Shown here piece by piece: positions 61,783 through 64,000 of a stretch of 64,000 nt of DNA. A model generated the notes under the pieces. It worked only from the letters and a program-made list of their open reading frames with translations, ran no database searches and was not told the DNA's origin. Location: positions 542,899 to 606,898 of the forward strand of contig JAHEWK010000026.1 of the NCBI GenBank assembly GCA_020740775.1, in the 5' to 3' direction. The stretch comes from Ilyonectria destructans. Taxonomy: Eukaryota > Ascomycota > Sordariomycetes > Hypocreales > Nectriaceae. Within the stretch, counting starts at the first letter, position 1; each line of letters begins with the position of its first letter. A program made the translations under genes and the position numbers.

Positions 61783-62083
61783 GTAGATTGAATAGTAGAG
61801 GGATATCTCTTACTTACACACGTATCAGGGCTTACATAACAGATCTTATTTGCACAGCTAGCTGTGCCTGTATGAGCCCTCCTACACTTGGACCTGAAAG
61901 TGGATGTAATGGAGTGGATTTAGGTGGATTTAGGTACAGTGGCATATTCCCTGGCCCTGTACGGTTCATAGTACTTATTTTTGTATATAATTGCCTATTA
62001 AATCGAGGTACCTAGACCCAAGTTAGCCGAGGTCGATCACCCCTACAGCTAATCTTATAACATTAGACGAGAAAATACCCCTA

Positions 62084-64000
62084 TTGGGCGCGTTTTCTAC
62101 AGATTTCCTGTTTGTTTTTGCCCCAAAAATATTTTTAAACAATGTCCAGCCAACCAGCCAGGCCAACCAGGCCAACAGCAGCAGCTCGAAGACCGTCTTT
62201 TTCGCCATTTCAGAGGCTGGAATTGGTCAGAACGCGCTCGTAATACTAACTCTTGGCTGTGGGACTTTGGCTATGATATTCAACGTCATGGCTTACGCAA
62301 ATGGGCTTGCAAGGACTGTATCCTCAGAAATCGTCCCATTATCGCGAGTTTTACCTCTTCAGGTCTCCAGAACGCAGGCAAATCATCTATGGCGTGAGCA
62401 CAAAACACCAGCACCAGAGGGAGAGAAAAAGAGCACAGCACAGCTGAAATCCGAAGGCGCACTGAAATCGATCCAGCCGACTATTGCCTCTGTTTTGAAA
62501 CTGGACGTCAACAAGCCTACGGAACAGAATATCGCGAATAGCTTCATCTCACGCTTTGATAAGCAACACTTTCAGCGTATGCTAGTCGAGTTAATTGTCA
62601 GCAGCAACCAGTCCTTTTCCTTCGCCGAGAACCCCATCCTCCGAGAAATCTTCGACTATTTGAATCCCTCCATTTCGATCCAGCGCGCCAACTTGAGTGC
62701 CAGGACTGTCCGATATAAGATCATTCAAGAGTATAACTGCCACAAGCAGAAGGTTATCGAGGTGCTGAGGAACTCCCCTGGAGCGATTCATATCTCATTT
62801 GATGGCTGGACGTCTCGAAATAAGCTTGCCCTCTACGGCATTGCTTTTTTTTTCAGAGATGAGAAGAATCGGCCATGCAAAATCATGATTGGGGTTCCAG
62901 AGGCTCATCGTCACTTCGGCTCAACGATCGGTGGGGAGGTTCTCGACGTCCTACACACTCTTGGCGTGGGTCCAGAGAAGATTGGCTATTTCACGCTCGA
63001 CAATGCTGAAAACAACGATAGTGCCATGGAGGTCATTGGTGCTGAACTTGGGTTCGATGGCCGACTACGCCGAGGACGCTGTATTGGCCACACAATTAAC
63101 TTGTCAGCCAAGGCGCTCTTATTTGGCAAAAACGTCGACGCGTTCGAGCAGCAATTATCAGGCGCAGAAGCGTTATCTGATACTGAATACGCTCGATGGC
63201 GCAAAAGAGGACCAGTTGGCAAGTTACACAATATCGTAGTTGATGTGCGTATTAGCCATCGGCTGATTTACTTATTCAAGGACGTCCAAAGGGTAAGCGA
63301 TTTTACTAAATCCTATTCGTCTCATACTAATTTGGTATATCTAACAGGACGAAATTAATCGCGCCACACCCTTAAACTCCGATCGAAGAAACCACTCAAG
63401 CTAATTATCGATAACGACACTGATACGTGAAAAACCAGTCTTGGGCCTGGTGCTTAAGACTGGCATTATATGTAACATCACGTGAGGAAGGAGACCTTAT
63501 ACTCCCGTCCTCACCTGTAGTCTTAGCTCGTCATCCATCTTTCTACATCTACATGACAACCTCACTTTATGTGACCTCCGCGAGATATTCGCATCAGACA
63601 CGCGTTGGCTGTCACAACTCTACATGATCCGCAGGGCTCTACGGTTGAAAACCTCTATCGAACTCCTACTGATCAAGTACAAGACGCAATGGGAGGACGA
63701 AAATCGGTCTAAAAAGACTGGCCAAGTAACACAAGCCAAGTTGGCAAAAAAACCACGCATCCTCCGAGACGAGAATCAGCTAACGGACAAAGACTGGGAG
63801 GTTCTTTACCATTTGGAGGCTATTCTGACTGTTTTTGAGACCGTGGTAAAGACGCTGGAGGGTGATGGACACATCCGAAGGCGTAAGCAAGGCTGGACTG
63901 GCTCCTATGGTAATATCTGGGATGTGGTGCTTGGCTATGAGTTGCTGCTTAACACACTGGAAGGATATAAGCAGCTTGCTGCTGACTTTCCTGATCCAGA
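62084..64000 (+). pseudogene. hAT transposase 3, damaged, runs off the window
   Basis: Similar to the transposase of hAT element 2. A BED-type finger (LWDFGYDIQ...GLRKWACKDC, about 62250-62320) lies in a frame different from the rest. The core reads IHISFDGWTSRNKLALYGI, KIGYFTLDNAENNDSAM, RRGRCIGHTINLSAKALLFG, KLIIDNDT...RWLSQLYMIRRAL and DWEVLYHLEAILTVFETV. An intron at about 63292-63351 is plausible (GTAAGC...AACAG). A one-base gain near 63391 and a solo LTR at 63421-63596 break the last part. The hATC end lies beyond 64000. The left end of the element may be CAGGGCTTACATAAC near 61826, but this cannot be checked without the right end. Confidence 0.8.
63421..63596 (+). mobile_element. solo LTR with TSD GACAC inside hAT 3
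   Basis: 176 bp, starting TGATACGTGAAAAACC and ending ATTCGCATCA, flanked by GACAC at 63416-63420 and 63597-63601. Removing it and one GACAC rejoins the conserved DNDTRWLSQLY of the transposase. It contains CACGTGA and a pyrimidine-rich middle. This family is not seen elsewhere in the window. Confidence 0.88.

Noticed and set aside
1..64000. Prokaryotic features such as operons, Shine-Dalgarno sites or CRISPR arrays
   Set aside because: Spliced genes, fungal protein families and RIP-like DNA show a eukaryote. No regularly spaced repeat array of CRISPR type was seen.

Overview
The window looks like genomic DNA of a filamentous ascomycete (Pezizomycotina). Genes are split by 44-99 bp introns with GTAAGT/GTATGT-type donors and CTAAC/CTGAC-type branch sites. 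The gene families are typical of these fungi: Zn2Cys6 regulators, a cutinase, a fungal rhodopsin-domain protein, a GPR1/FUN34/YaaH transporter and a TRI12-like MFS pump. Several repeats are AT-rich with TGG-to-TAG type changes, which fits repeat-induced point mutation (RIP). I cannot name the species.

Layout. 1-10 kb is a transposon block: a pogo/Fot1-like relic, a Mutator-like (MULE) transposase split by a solo LTR, and a Helitron with three visible lesions. 10.6-12.9 kb is a Zn2Cys6 regulator. 14.6-17.2 kb is an AT-rich island with two TA-flanked MITEs and four solo LTRs, all four with perfect 5-bp target duplications, followed by the 3' end of a broken membrane-protein gene. 18.5-32.2 kb is the main gene region: a lactonase-like metallo-beta-lactamase, a divergently transcribed succinate-semialdehyde dehydrogenase, a zinc alcohol dehydrogenase, a GPR1-family transporter, a seven-helix rhodopsin-domain protein and a cutinase, then a decayed acyltransferase. 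33.9-41.6 kb is again transposons: a second MULE piece, an apparently complete hAT element and a second hAT with an 8-bp target duplication. 42.7-51 kb holds a FAD monooxygenase, a tRNA-derived SINE, an MFS transporter and a regulator that has lost its DNA-binding end. 51-64 kb is two Copia retrotransposons in opposite orientation, a heavily mutated MULE fragment and a third hAT that runs off the window.

How the genes may work together. The lactonase, semialdehyde dehydrogenase and alcohol dehydrogenase are adjacent, and the first two share a promoter region. Together they have the enzyme classes of the bacterial BlcABC/AttKLM gamma-butyrolactone pathway (lactone to 4-hydroxyacid to semialdehyde to succinate). 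The nearby GPR1/YaaH protein belongs to a family that moves acetate and succinate. This is an inference from gene content. The lactonase copy carries a one-base frameshift, so the pathway may be incomplete here.

The most unusual transposon observation is that both Copia elements, though diverged, have a single in-frame stop codon between gag and pol in the context CAA-stop-C. That points to stop-codon readthrough as the way Pol is made.
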